Assembly: GCF_002575655.3 (NCBI RefSeq)
Contig: NC_053037.3
Coordinates: 507,726,544 to 507,790,543, forward strand
DNA: 64,000 nucleotides
Direction of reading: 5' to 3'
Source: Aegilops tauschii subsp. strangulata
Taxonomy: Eukaryota > Streptophyta > Magnoliopsida > Poales > Poaceae
Translations under genes and position numbers: made by a program
Notes under the pieces: model-generated
What the model was told of the DNA's origin: nothing
Database searches by the model: none
Seen by the model: the letters and a program-made list of their open reading frames with translations, nothing else
Shown here: positions 47,401 through 58,390 of the stretch, piece by piece
Position numbering within the stretch: position 1 is the first letter of the stretch
Layout of the letters: each line of letters opens with the position of its first letter

Positions 47401-48249
47401 GCAGGTCAACGCGGTCGTCATGGCGTTGGCCGACACGGAGGAGCGGCGACGATCCGGCGATGGAGGGGGGCACCGTGGCCTTGCGCTGGTGGGGTGGACG
47501 ACGACCATGGGGCGCGACGAGGTCCGAAGGCGCCGGCGATGGAGAGGCAGGGCGGGATGGCTGGTTCGGGGCTGGGCGCAGCCGTCGGGTCAGGGGGGGA
47601 ACGAGCTCCCCGATCCAGATCGGGTCAGGGGAGAAAGAGGAGCGAGGGGGGGAGACTTGGGATCGGGCCTAGGGTTTCAGTGCCAGGGGAGTTAGTAGTT
47701 GGGGGGGGGGGGTTGGGCCGGCCTGGTTCGGGAGGCCAGCTGGGCCGGTCGCCTGCTGGGCCTAAGCCCAGTGGGGGGGGGAGGGTTTGCTTTCTCTTTT
47801 TTGGCTTTGTTTTCTGTTTTCTATTTTCTTTATCTATTTTCTTTTCTATTTTATTCTTTTAATTTCTGTTTTATAAAATATAAATACAACTCCTAAATTA
47901 ATGTTATAATTTATTCTACTGCCCCAAAAAGTTTGACACCTAATTAAAATAGTTTGCATTATTATTATTTTTAAAAGGCATTTAATTAATTGTCATAGCT
48001 GCTGTTTTAATTACTTTAGAGCCTTTAAACATTTTATAAAAGTGTGGTTTCTCCACAATAATTACCTATGCATTATTTGGCAACACCCCAACATTTTAGT
48101 TTTAATATTTGAAAATCTTTACCGTTTGACTTTATTTTAAGTTTGAATTTCGAATCGATTTTGAAATAACACGAGATTAACAACAGTAACCGTGGTGACG
48201 TGGCATCATTAACGTGGGATTACTGTAGCCTAATTATCCGGGCGTCACA
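44471..48249 (-). repeat. LARD LTR3 (5' LTR)
   Basis: 3779 bp. Private differences include GACTTGGGATC near 47655, an 11-bp duplication in the T-rich tract near 47840, and GTGACGTGG near 48195. Followed by the GGGGA target duplication. Confidence 0.95.
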
Positions 48250-48254
48250 GGGGA

Positions 48255-49546
48255 GGTGCGGCCGGCCAGGGAGGAGGCGCGCCAGGAGGAGTCCTACTCC
48301 CACCGGGAGTAGGACTCCCTCCCTTCCTTGTTGGAATAGGAGAAGGGGGGAAAGAGGTGGAGGAGGAGAAGGAAGGGGGGGGGGGGCGCCGCCCCCCTCT
48401 ACTTGTCCTATTCGGACTAGGGGGAGGGGCGCGCGGCCCTGCCCTGGCCGCCTCTCCTCTTCTCCACTAAGGACCACTATGGCCCATTAACCCCCGGGGG
48501 GTTCCGGTAACCCCTCCGGTACTCCGGTAAAATCCCGATTTCACCCGGAACACTTCCAATATCCAAATATAGGCTTCCAATATATCAATCTTCATGTCTC
48601 GACCATTTCGAGACTCCTCGTCATGTCCGTGATCACATCCGGGACTCCGAACAACCTTCGATACATCAAAACATATAAACTCATAATATAACTGCCATCG
48701 AAACGTTAAGCGTGCGGACCCTACGGGTTCGAGAACTATGTAGACATGACCGGGACACGTCTCCGGTCAATAACCAATAGCGGAACCTGGATGCTCATAT
48801 TGGCTCCCACATATTCTACGAAGATCTTTATCGGTCAGACCGCATAACAACATATGTTTTTCCCTTTTGTCATCGGTATGTTACTTGCCCGAGATTCGAT
48901 CGTCGGTATCTCAATACCTAGTTCAATCTCGTTACCGGCAAGCCTCTTTACTCGTTCCGTAATACATCATCCCGCAACTAACTCATTAGTTGCAATGCTT
49001 GCAAGGCTTAAGTGATGTGCATTACCGAGTGAGCCCAGAGATACCTCTCCGACAATCGGAGTGACAAATCCTAATCTCGAAATACGCCAACCCAACAAGT
49101 ACCTTCGGAGACACCTGTAGAGCACCTTTATAGTCACCCAGTTACGTTGTGATGTTTGGTAGCACACAAAGTGTTCCTCCGATAAACGGGAGTTGCATAA
49201 TCTCATAGTCATAGGAACATGTATAATTCATGAAGAAAGCAATAGCAACATACTAAACGATCGAGTGCTAAGCTAACGGAATGGGTAAAGTCAATCACAT
49301 CATTCTCCTACTGATGTGATCCCGTTAATCAAATGACAACTCATGTCTATGGCTAGGAAACATAACCATCTTTGATCAACGAGCTAGTCAAGTAGAGGCA
49401 TACTAGTGACACTCTGTTTGTCTATGTATTCACACAAGTATTATGTTTCTAGTTAATACAATTCTAGCATGAATAATAAACATTTATCATGATATAAGGA
49501 AATAAATAATAACTTTATTATTGCCTCTAGGGCATATTTCCTTCAG
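48255..49546 (-). repeat. Copia A 3' LTR, inner piece
   Basis: Continues the LTR interrupted at 28551 and matches 55216-56506. Ends CATATTTCCTTCA, directly followed by the polypurine tract (minus strand CAAGTGGGAGAC, 49547-49558). Confidence 0.95.
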
Positions 49547-49578
49547 TCTCCCACTTGCACTAGAGTCAATAATCTAGA

Positions 49579-52290
49579 TTACACAGTAATGATTCTAACA
49601 CCCATGGAGTCTTGGTGCTGATCATGTTTTGCTCGTGGAAGAGGCTTAGTCAACGGGTCTGCAACATTCAGATCTGTATGTATCTTGCAAATTTCTATGT
49701 CTCCCACCTGGACTAAACCCCGGATGGAATTGAAGCGTCTCTTGATGTGCTTGGTTCTCTTGTGAAATCTGGATTCCTTCGCCAAGGCAATTGCACCAGT
49801 ATTGTCACAAAAGATTTTCATTGGACCCGATGCACTAGGTATGACACCTAGATCGGATATGAACTCCTTCATCCAGACTCCTTCATTTGCTGCTTCCGAA
49901 GCAGCTATGTACTCCGCTTCACACGTAGATCCCGCCACGACGCTTTGTTTAGAACTGCACCAACTGACAGCTCCATCGTTCAATGTAAACTCGTATCCGG
50001 TTTGCGATTTAGAATCGTCCGGATCAGTGTCAAAGCTTGCATCAACGTAACCATTTACGATGAGCTCTTTGTCACCTCCATAAATGAGAAACATATCCTT
50101 AGTCCTTTTCAGGTATTTCGGGATGTTCTTGACCGCTGTCCAGTGATCCACTCCCGGATTACTTTGGTACCTCCCTGCTACACTTATAGCAAGGCACACA
50201 TCAGGTCTGGTACACAACATTGCATACATGATAGAGCCTATGGCTGAAGCATAGGGAACATCTTTCATCTTCTCTCTATCTTCTGTAGTGGTCGGGCATT
50301 GAGTCTTACTCAACTTCACACCTGGTAACACAGGCAAGAACCCTTTCTTTGCTTGATCCATTTTGAACTTCTTCAAAACTTTGTCAAGGTATGTGCTTTG
50401 TGAAAGTCCAATTAAGCGTCTTGATCTATCTCTATAGATCTTGATGCCCAATATATACACAGCTTCACCGAGGTCTTTCATTGAAAAACTCTTATTCAAG
50501 TATCCCTTTATGCTATTCAGAAATTCTATATCATTTCCAATCAGCAATATGTCATCCACATATAATATTAGAAATGCTACAGAGCTCCCACTCACTTTCT
50601 TGTAAATACAGGCTTCTCCAAACGTCTGTACAAAACCAAATGCTTTGATCACACTATCAAAGCGTTTATTCCAACTCTGAGAGGCTTGCACCAGTCCATA
50701 ATTGGATCGCTGGAGCTTGCACACTTTGTTAGCTCCCTTTGGATCGACAAAACCTTCTGGTTTCATCATATACAACTCTTCTTCCAGAAATCCATTCAGG
50801 AATGCAGTTTTGACATCCATTTGCCAAATTTCATAATCATAAAATGCGGCAATTGCTAACATGATTCGGACAGACTTAAGCATCGCTACGGGTGAGAATG
50901 TCTCATCGTAGTCAATCCCTTAAACTTGTCGAAAACCTTTTGCAACAAGTCGAGCTTTATAGACAGTAACATTACCGTCAGCGTCAGTCTTCTTCTTGAA
51001 GATCCATTTATTCTCACTTGCTTGCCGATCATCGGGCAAGTCAACCAAAGTCCACACTTTGTTCTCATACATGGATCCATCTCAGATTTCATGGCCTCAA
51101 GCCATTTTGCGGAATCTGGGCTCACCATCGCTTCTTCATTGTTCGTAGGTTCGTCATGGTCTAGTAACATAACCTCGAGAACAGGATTACCGTACCACTC
51201 TGGTGCGGATCTTACTCTGGTTGACCTACGAGGTTCAGTAACAACTTTATCTGAAGTTCCATGATCATCATCATTAACTTCCTCACTAATTGGTGTAGGT
51301 GTCGCAGAAACCGGTTTCTGCGATGAACTACTTTCCAATAAGGGAGCAGGTACAGTTACCTCATCAAGTTCTACTTTCCTCCCACTCATATATTTTGAGA
51401 GAAACTCCTTCTCCAGAAAGATTCCGAATTTTGCAACAAAAGTCTTGCCTTCGGATCTGTGATAGAAGGTGTACCCAACAGTCTCCTTTGGGTATCCTAT
51501 GAAGATACATTTCTCCGATTTGGGTTCTAGCTTATCAGGTTGAAGCATCGCAGCCCCAAACTTTAAGAAATGACAACTTTGGTTTCTTGCCAAACCACAG
51601 TTCATAAGGTGTCGTCTCAACGGATTTTGATGGTGCCCTATTTAACGTGAATGCGGCCGTCTCTAAAGCATAACCCCAAAACGATAGCGGTAAATCAGTA
51701 AGAGACATCATAGATCGCACCATATCTAGTAGAGTACGATTACGACATTCGGACACACCATTACGTTGTGGTGTTCCGGGTGGCGTGAGTTGCGAAACTA
51801 TTCCACATTGTTTCAAATGAAGACCAAACTCAATACTCAAATATTCTCCTCCACGATCAGATCGTAGAAACTTTATTTTCTTGTTACGATGATTTTAAAC
51901 TTCACTCTGAAATTCTTTGAACTTTTCAAATGTTTCAGACTTATGTTTCATTAAGTAGATATACCCATATCTGCTTAAATCATCTGTGAAGGTGAGAAAA
52001 TAACGATATCCGCCACGAGCCTCAACATTCATCGGACCACATACATCTGTATGTATGATTTCCAACAAATTTGTTGCTCTCTCCATAGTTCCGGAGAACA
52101 GCGTTTTAGTCATCTTGCCCATGAGGCACGGTTCGCAAGTACCAAGTGATTCATAATCAAGTGGTTCCAAAAGTCCATCAGTATGGAGTTTCTTCATGCG
52201 CTTTACACCGATATGACCGCCACAAATAAGTTGCACTATCATTATCAACTCTGCATCTTTTGGCTTCAATACTATGAATATGTGTATCAC
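49579..52290 (-). pseudogene. Copia A pol (integrase, reverse transcriptase, RNase H), broken
   Basis: Read on the minus strand. The integrase appears as two pieces: 52290-51895 has the GAG-pre-integrase CEPCLMGK region and IIHTDVCGP; 51840-51535 has the TPQRNGVSE catalytic glutamate motif. A long frame at 51620-50886 covers the integrase C-terminus and RT start, with frame breaks. A 434-codon frame at 50883-49579 holds the RT core (QMDVKTAFLNG, YVDD at residues 108-111) and RNase H (YVDASF, CEAEYIAA, CDNTGAIALA), ending at a normal C-terminus. At least three interruptions separate the frames, so no full polyprotein can be made. Confidence 0.93.
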
Positions 52291-52573
52291 TACTATCGAG
52301 ATTCAACAAAATTAGACCACTCTTCAAGGGTGCATGACCATAAAAGATATTAGTCAAATAAATAGAACAACCATTATTCTCTGATTTAAATGAATAACCG
52401 TCTCGCATCAAACAAGATCCAGATATAATGTTCATGCTTAACGCTGGCACCAAATAACAATTATTTAGGTCTAAAACTAATCCCGAAGGTAGATGTAGAG
52501 GTAGCGTGCCGACCGCGATCACATCGACTTTGGAACCATTTCCCACGCGCATCGTCACCTCGTCCTTAGCCAA
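52178..52573 (-). pseudogene. Copia A protease C-terminus and pre-integrase segment
   Basis: 131-codon frame on the minus strand that continues the protease (MRVGNGSKVDVIAVGT, VLDLNNCYLVPALSMNIIS) after the stop that ends the gag frame at 52595. It overlaps the integrase frame by about 110 bp because of a frameshift. Confidence 0.8.
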
Positions 52574-52594
52574 TCTTTGCTTAATCCGTAGCCC

Positions 52595-53538
52595 CTATTT
52601 CGAGTTGCAAATATTAGCAACAGAGCCAGTATCAAATACCCAGGTGCTACTGCGAGCATTAGTAAGGTACACATCAATAACATGTATATCACATATACCT
52701 TTGTTCATCTTGCCATCCTTCTTATCCACCAAATACTTGGGGCAGTTCCGCTTCCAGTGACCAGTCTGCTTGCAGTAGAAGCACTCAGTCTCAGGCTTAG
52801 GTCCAGACTTGGGTTTCTTCTCCTGAACAGCAACTTGCTTGCTGTTCTTCTTGAAGTTCCCCTTCTTCTTCCCTTTGCCCCTTTTCTTGAAACTGGTGGT
52901 CTTATTAACCATCAACACTTGATGCTCCTTTTTGATTTCTACCTCCGCAGCCTTTAGCATTGCGAAGAGCTCGGGAATCGTCTTATCCATCCCTTGCATG
53001 TTATAGTTCATCACGAAGCTCTTGTAGCTTGGTGGCAGTGATTGGAGAATTCTGTCAATGACGCTATCATCCGGAAGATTAACTCCCAGTTGAATCAAGT
53101 GATTGCAGTACCCAGACATCTTGAGTATATGCTCACTGACAGAACTATTCTCCTCCATCTTGCAGCTGTAGAACTTATTGGAGACTTCATATCTCTCAAT
53201 CCGGGCATTTGCTTGAAATATTAACTTCAACTCCTGGAACATCTCATATGCTCCATGACGTTCAAAATGTCGTTGAAGTCCCGGTTCTAAGCCGTAAAGC
53301 ATGGCACATTGAATTATCGAGTAGTCATCAGCTTTGCTCTGCCAGACGTTCTTAATGTCGTCAGTTGCATAAGCAGCAGACCTGGCACCCAGCGGTGCTT
53401 CCAGGACGTAATTCTTCTGTGCAGCAATGAGGATAATCCTCAAGTTACGGACCCAGTTCGTGTAATTGCTACCATCATCTTTCAACTTTGCTTTCTCATG
53501 GAACGCATTAAAATTCAATGAACAACAGCACGGGCCAT
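52595..53538 (-). pseudogene. Copia A gag with CCHC knuckle, broken at codon 8 and before protease
   Basis: The ATG at 53538-53536 starts MARAVV, but a one-base loss relative to copia C shifts into a stop two codons later. The true gag frame then runs 53518-52595 (307 codons). It contains the copia gag core (NYTNWVRNLRIIL near the start), a CFYCKQTGHWKRNC zinc knuckle at residues 246-259 and the protease DTGS at about 296-299, and ends at a stop shortly after. Gag forms the particle and binds RNA; this copy cannot do so from its own ATG. Confidence 0.92.
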
Positions 53539-54752
53539 CTATCTACAATCAACATAGACAAGCAAGATACTATCAGGTACTAAGTTCATGATAAATTTAA
53601 GTTCAATTAATCATATTACTTAAGAACTCCCACTTAGATAGACATCCCTCTAATCCTCTAAGTGATCACGTGATCCATATCAACTAAACCATGTCCGATC
53701 ATCACGTGAGATGGAGTAGTTTCAACGGTGAACATCACTATGTTGATCATATCTACTATATGATTCACGCTCGACCTTTCGGTCTCCGTGTTCCGAGGCC
53801 ATATCTGTTATATGCTAGGCTCGTCAAGCTTAACCTGAGTATTCCGCGTGTGCAACTGTTTTGCACCCGTTGTATTTGAACGTAGAGCCTATCCCACCCG
53901 ATCATCACGTGGTGACTCAGCACGAAGAACTTTCGCAATGGTGCATACTCAGGGAGAATACTTATACTTTGATAATTTAGTGAGGGATCATCTTATAATG
54001 CTACCGTCAATCAAAGCAAGATAAGATGCATAAAAGATAAACATCACATGCAATCAATATAAGTGATATGATATGGCCATCATCATCTTGTGCTTGTGAT
54101 CTCCATCTCCGAAGCACCGTCATGATCACCATCGTCACCTGCGCGACACCTTGATCTTCATCGTAGCATCGTTGTCGTCTCGCCAATCTTATGCTTCTAC
54201 GACTATCGCTACCGCTTAGTGATAAAGTAAAGCATTACAGGGTGATTGCATTGCATACAATAAAGCGACAACCATATGGCTCTTGCCAGTTGCCGATAAC
54301 TCGGTTACAAAACATGATCATCTCATACAATAAAATTTAGCATCATGTCTTGACCATATCACATCACAACATGCCCAACAAAAACAAGTTAGACGTCCTC
54401 TACTTTGTTGTTGCAAATTTTACGTGGCTGCTACAGGAAGAACCGTTCTTACCTACGCATCAAAACCACAATGATAGTTTGTCAAGTTGGTGCTGTTTTA
54501 ACCTTCGCAAGGACCGGGCGTAGCCACACTCGGTTCAACTAAAGTTGGAGAAACTGACACCCGCCAGCCACCTATGTGCAAAGCACATCGGTAGTACCAG
54601 TCTCGCGTAAGCGTACGCGTAATGTCGGTCCGGGCCGCTACATCCAACAATACCGCCGAACCAAAGTATGACATGCTGGTAAGCAGTATGACTTATATCG
54701 CCCACAACTCACTTGTGTTCTACTCGTGCATATGACATCTACGCATAAACCA
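53539..54752 (-). other. Copia A untranslated leader
   Basis: About 1.2 kb between PBS and gag ATG, non-coding, colinear with 62622-63842 in copia C. Confidence 0.8.
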
Positions 54753-54765
54753 GGCTCGGATGCCA
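54753..54765 (-). other. Copia A primer binding site
   Basis: Minus strand TGGCATCCGAGCC, a variant of the initiator tRNA-Met complement, one base inside the 5' LTR. Confidence 0.85.
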
Positions 54766-54766
54766 C

Positions 54767-56506
54767 TGTTGGGGAACGTAGTAATTTAAAAAAAATTCCT
54801 ACGCACACGCAAGATCATGCTGATGCATAGCAACGAGAGGGGAGAGTGTTGTCTACGTACCCTCGTAGACCGAAAGCGGAAGCGTTAGCACAACGCGGTT
54901 GATGTAGTCGTACGTCTTCACGATCCGACCGATCAAGTACCGAACGCACGGCACCTCCGAGTTCAGCACACGTTCAACCCGATGACGTCCCTCGAACTCC
55001 GATCCAGCCGAGTGTTGAGGGAGAGTTTCGTCAGCACGACGGCGTGGTGACGATGATGATGTTCTACTGACGCAGGGCTTCGCCTAAGCACCGCTAAAGT
55101 ATTATTGAGGTGGACTATGGTGGAGGGGGGCACCGCACACGGCTAAAAGATCAAACGATCAATTGTTGTGTCTTTGGGGTGCCCCCTTCCCCCGTATATA
55201 AAGGAGCAAGGGGGGAGGTGCGGCCGGCCAGGGAGGAGGCGCGCCAGGAGGAGTCCTACTCCCACCGGGAGTAGGACTCCCTCTCTTGCTTGTTGGAATA
55301 GGAGAAGGGGGGAAAGAGGTGGAGGAGGAGAAGGAAAGGGGGGGGGGGCGCCGCCCCCTCTCCTTGTCCTATTCGGACTAGGGGGGAGGGGCGCGCGGCC
55401 CTGTCCTGGCCGCCTCTCCTCTTCTCCACTAAGGCCCACTATGGCCCATTAACCCCCGGGGGGTTCCGGTAACCCCTCCGGTACTCCGGTAAAATCCCGA
55501 TTTCACCCGGAACACTTCCGATATCCAAATATAGGCTTCCAATATATCAATCTTCATTTCTCGACCATTTCGAGACTCCTCGTCATTTCCGTGATCACAT
55601 CCGGGACTCCGAACAACCTTCGGTACATCAAAACATATAAACTCATAATATAACTGTCATCGAAACGTTAAGCATGCGGACCCTACGGGTTCGAGAACTA
55701 TGTAGACATGACCGAGACATGTCTCCGGTTAATAACCAATAGCGGAACCTAGATGCTCATATTGGCTCCCACATATTCTACGAAGATCTTTATCGGTTAG
55801 ACCGCATAACAACATACGTTGTTCCCTTTGTCATCGGTATGTTACTTGCCCGAGATTCGATCGTCGGTATCTCAATACCTAGTTCAATCTCGTTACTGAC
55901 AAGTCTCTTTACTCGTTCCGTAATACATCATCCCGCAACTAACTCATTAGTTGCAATGCTTGCAAGGCTTAAGTGATGTGCATTACCGAGTGGGCCCAGA
56001 GATACCTCTCCGACAATCAGAGTGACAAATCCTAATCTCAAAATACGCCAACCCAACAAGTACCTTCGGAGACACCTGTAGAGCACCTTTATAATCACCC
56101 AGTTACGTTGTGACGTTTGGTAGCACACAAAGCGTTCCTCTGGTAAATGGGAGTTGCATAATCTCATAGTCATAGGAACATGTATAAGTCATGAAGAAAG
56201 CAATAGCAACATACTAAACGATCAAGTGCTAAGCTAATAGAATGGGTCAAGTCAATCACATCATTCTCCTAATGATGTGATCCCGTTAATCAAATGACAA
56301 CTCATGTCTATGGCTAGGAAACATAACCATCTTTGATCAACGAGCTAGTCAAGTAGAGGCATACTAGTGAAACTCTGTTTGTCTATGTATTCACACAAGT
56401 ATTATGTTTCCGGTTAATACAATTCTAGCATGAATAATAAACATTTATCATGATATAAGGAAATAAATAATAACTTTATTATTGCCTCTAGGGCATATTT
56501 CCTTCA
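54767..56506 (-). repeat. Copia A 5' LTR
   Basis: 1740 bp, uninterrupted. On the minus strand it carries a TATATA box (complement of the CCCCGTATATAAAGG stretch at about 55191-55205), the likely element promoter. Confidence 0.95.
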
Positions 56507-56790
56507 CTCACAACAACGGGGCCGAAGATATGTTGTGCCATTGCAAAAACTGCCATAATGGGATCCGTGAAACTATTGATGTTGTCAGATGTCATGTAAA
56601 TGTCACTGGTATGCCCAGGACCTATACGAGGTGGATCTATCATGGGAAATCATGGGACAACGGTGGAAGCAGTTATAGTTCCAATGATGATGGTTATGAA
56701 TCTGATGATTCGGGTGATTTGAGTTGTACTGTACCAACAATCTGCGTTTCATATGCTGGGAGCTCTAGTGGATGAAATGGGCAGGACAGC
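56507..56790 (+). pseudogene. CACTA element, continuation of transposase-associated domain gene
   Basis: After the CTCAC duplication the frame resumes at 56512 with NNGAEDMLCHCKNC and continues through HVNVTGMPRTYTRWIYHGK, the Cys-rich core and end of the transposase-associated domain of plant CACTA elements. An acidic Ser/Asp-rich tail ends at a stop at 56775. The first part lies at about 28017-28101. The gene is split by copia A and the element is then truncated, so it is inactive. Confidence 0.85.
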
Positions 56791-57216
56791 TGGAAATAAA
56801 TAAGCTGCATCTGCTGGGTTGGACATTTTTAAGAAGCTCAACGAAGAAGCGGTGAAACCCCTTCATAAGGGATGCAGCACTATGACAAGGATGGTGCTCA
56901 TTGTCGCAGAAGCCTAAACCTCCCAAAAACTTTGGTTTTGTGCAAACATCCCAAGCAAACCAACACGACTTTTTCTTTCCTCTCTTACTACCCCACCAAA
57001 ACTGCCAAATGATAGTAGTTATATTTTCACAAACTCCTCTCGAAACCTGAAGCAAGCCATTGAATAGACCGGGATTGCCTGTGCAACTGTCTTGATGAAA
57101 ACTTCCTTCCCCGCATATGATAATGCCTTTTCCATCCAACCATTCACTTTCTCCCATACTCTATCTCTCAGGTACTTAAAGGTTCTGTTTCTTGAAGTGG
57201 TGTCCTGGATTAGAGG
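56791..57216 (-). pseudogene. LINE reverse-transcriptase C-terminal fragment
   Basis: Minus-strand frames contain FWWGSKRGKKKSCWFAWDV followed by CTKPKFLGGLGFCD, the conserved region after the RT core of plant L1-type LINEs. The upstream part is preserved only in shifted frames. Both ends are truncated. Confidence 0.7.
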
Positions 57217-57595
57217 GTGCTAACCTTGAAAACGCAGTGGCTCTGAGGTGGATGTCCATAGAACCGAGGGTGACGGCATATGATCGTGTCTTTGGACATT
57301 GGGCGGGATTTGAGCATAATATAAGAAAAGGCAGGGCTTGTGCCTTGGCCTTTTTTTTCTCCTGAAGACTATCCCAGCGTGCACTGAGATCTTCTGAAGG
57401 ACCTTGGGTGTTTTTGGCATCAGGTGATGTATGCCTGAAGGGGTGAATGGCAACAAATAGGGAAGTGTGAGTTCCAGCAGAACCTTTCGTTTGTTTGTAC
57501 ATATTTTGGGGGCCTGGGTGCCAGTCATATGTAATTATTGTCTGCTAGGGAGTGTGAAACTGCTTCACTGCAAGGGCCTGCTGATTCAAGATACT
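57217..57595 (+). pseudogene. Fragment of an F-box gene last exon and 3' region
   Basis: Matches 20790-21235 of the intact F-box gene, roughly 90 percent by eye, from the NAVALRRMSIEPRV-coding part of the last exon through the stop and downstream sequence. One extra T in the T-run and a changed GCACTGAG site break the frame. The F-box itself and other exons are missing. Confidence 0.88.
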
Positions 57596-57608
57596 AATGA
57601 ATAATTAC

Positions 57609-57740
57609 CAGCAAATTTTTCCTGGAGGCTTGTGTATAGATACTCATAAGCTTCAAAGGTCCTATCTGGATTGTTATCGATAAGCTGCGAGACCCTAGGA
57701 AAGCATATCTCCAGATAATGCTTGGCCTCCAAAATGTTAC
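57609..57740 (-). pseudogene. Paralogous exon 2 of the unknown three-exon gene, isolated
   Basis: 132 nt, the same length as exon 2 at 24184-24315, with AG and GT sites at both borders and an open frame (NILEAKHYLEICFPRVSQLI...). About 79 percent identical in DNA by eye, clearly more diverged than the adjoining F-box fragment. Exons 1 and 3 are absent within the window, so this is a relic of a second gene copy. Confidence 0.85.
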
Positions 57741-57911
57741 CTGAATACAAAATATCTGCCATAAGGATAGAAGCATATGACATGTCCTAGGGTACGTTTC
57801 TCGAAGCGAATTTTTTGGGTAGAATTCACAACTTCATGGACAAGAGTCTAACTAATTTCCTAGCCACGCCTTAGAGAGGAATGTAGAAAAAATCAACTTC
57901 ATTTGCAATCA
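57741..57911 (-). other. Intron relic of the paralogous gene
   Basis: Matches the intron next to exon 2 of the intact gene (24316-24510) in short blocks, for example CTAGGGTACGTTTCTCG and GAGAGGAATGTAGAAAAAA. It ends where the next CACTA terminus starts. Confidence 0.65.
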
Positions 57912-58389
57912 CACTACTAAGGAAAAGGCTAGTAGTAGCGCGGGGTTTTGCCTTATCAGTAGCACGGGCCCCCGCGCTACTGATAAGGCACTACAGCTAA
58001 ACTTTACCAGTAGCGTGGTTTTACACGCGCTACTGCTAACACACAGAGCAGTAGCGAGATGCTTGAACGCATGCTACTGCTAATAGCAGCAGCACCTCTT
58101 CCAGGAGCGCACTACTGCTAAAAGCACGCTTCTATGTGCATACCCACGCTACCGCTAAATTTTCCAGTATTTTTTTTCTGCAACGTATTGGCGCCGTATT
58201 TGTATAGGTATAAACAGTAGTCTCATCATATGATTTTATGATCATGATGAGTTATTATATATATCACTGGGTGAAAGAGACATGGATTAGATCCAAGTGG
58301 AGCAACATGGTGCAGATCCAAAGTACTACTAATTCAAACTTGATCACTTTAGTTTGGATTAGTAGTACTTTCGATCTGCACCATGTTGC
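57912..58389 (+). mobile_element. Second CACTA element, left end
   Basis: Starts CACTACTAAGGAAAAGGCT, followed by many subterminal GTAGCG/GCTACTGCTAA repeats in both directions, typical of CACTA ends. It includes the hairpin at 57949-57990. It is cut at 58390 by copia B; the rest is presumably beyond the window. Confidence 0.8.
57949..57990. repeat. Inverted repeat in CACTA subterminal region
   Basis: TGCCTTATCAGTAGCACGGG and CCCGCGCTACTGATAAGGCA form an almost perfect 20-bp stem with a 2-base centre. Confidence 0.9.
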
Positions 58390-58390
58390 T
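58301..58390. repeat. Long hairpin: 40-bp arms, 10-base loop
   Basis: Arms 58301-58340 and 58351-58390 are complementary with only two mismatches, loop TGATCACTTT. The last base of the right arm is also the first base of the copia B LTR. Confidence 0.9.

Larger units (their letters stand above)
28552..48249 (-). mobile_element. Three-LTR array of a large non-coding retrotransposon (LARD-like)
   Basis: Structure LTR1-internal1-LTR2-internal2-LTR3, each LTR 3.77-3.78 kb and starting TGTGACGCC and ending GGCGTCACA. The whole array is flanked by GGGGA (28547-28551 and 48250-48254), so it descends from one insertion. PBS complementary to initiator tRNA-Met follows LTR2 and LTR3 on the minus strand. 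The two internal regions (4.19 kb) show no gag or pol domain and no frame above about 110 codons. Long LTRs plus a conserved non-coding centre fit the LARD class described in Triticeae (Sukkula-like); the exact family name is uncertain and a Gypsy relation is presumed. Confidence 0.9.
28103..56506 (-). mobile_element. Copia retrotransposon A (BARE1/WIS/Angela type), with nested insertion
   Basis: Two LTRs of about 1.74 kb (28103-28551 plus 48255-49546 on the left; 54767-56506 on the right) begin TGTTGGGGAACG and end TTTCCTTCA as written. Both outer flanks read CTCAC (28098-28102 and 56507-56511), a perfect 5-bp TSD. Gag and pol are on the minus strand, so the right LTR is the 5' LTR. PBS and polypurine tract lie at the expected places. 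Without the 19.7-kb insertion the element is about 8.7 kb. Coding regions are broken by stops and frameshifts, so it is non-autonomous now. Confidence 0.95.

Noticed and set aside
28552..48249. Simple assembly duplication of one retrotransposon
   Set aside because: LTR1 differs from LTR2/LTR3 at many sites and LTR3 has private changes, so the copies are distinct; still worth long-read confirmation.
48200..48490. 96-codon frame spanning the LARD/copia junction
   Set aside because: Chance fusion across an insertion border through GC-rich LTR sequence.
56758..56770. GAGCTCTAGTG as the right terminus of the first CACTA element
   Set aside because: It does not match the inverse of the left terminus CACTACAAAATTTGC and lies inside the coding frame.
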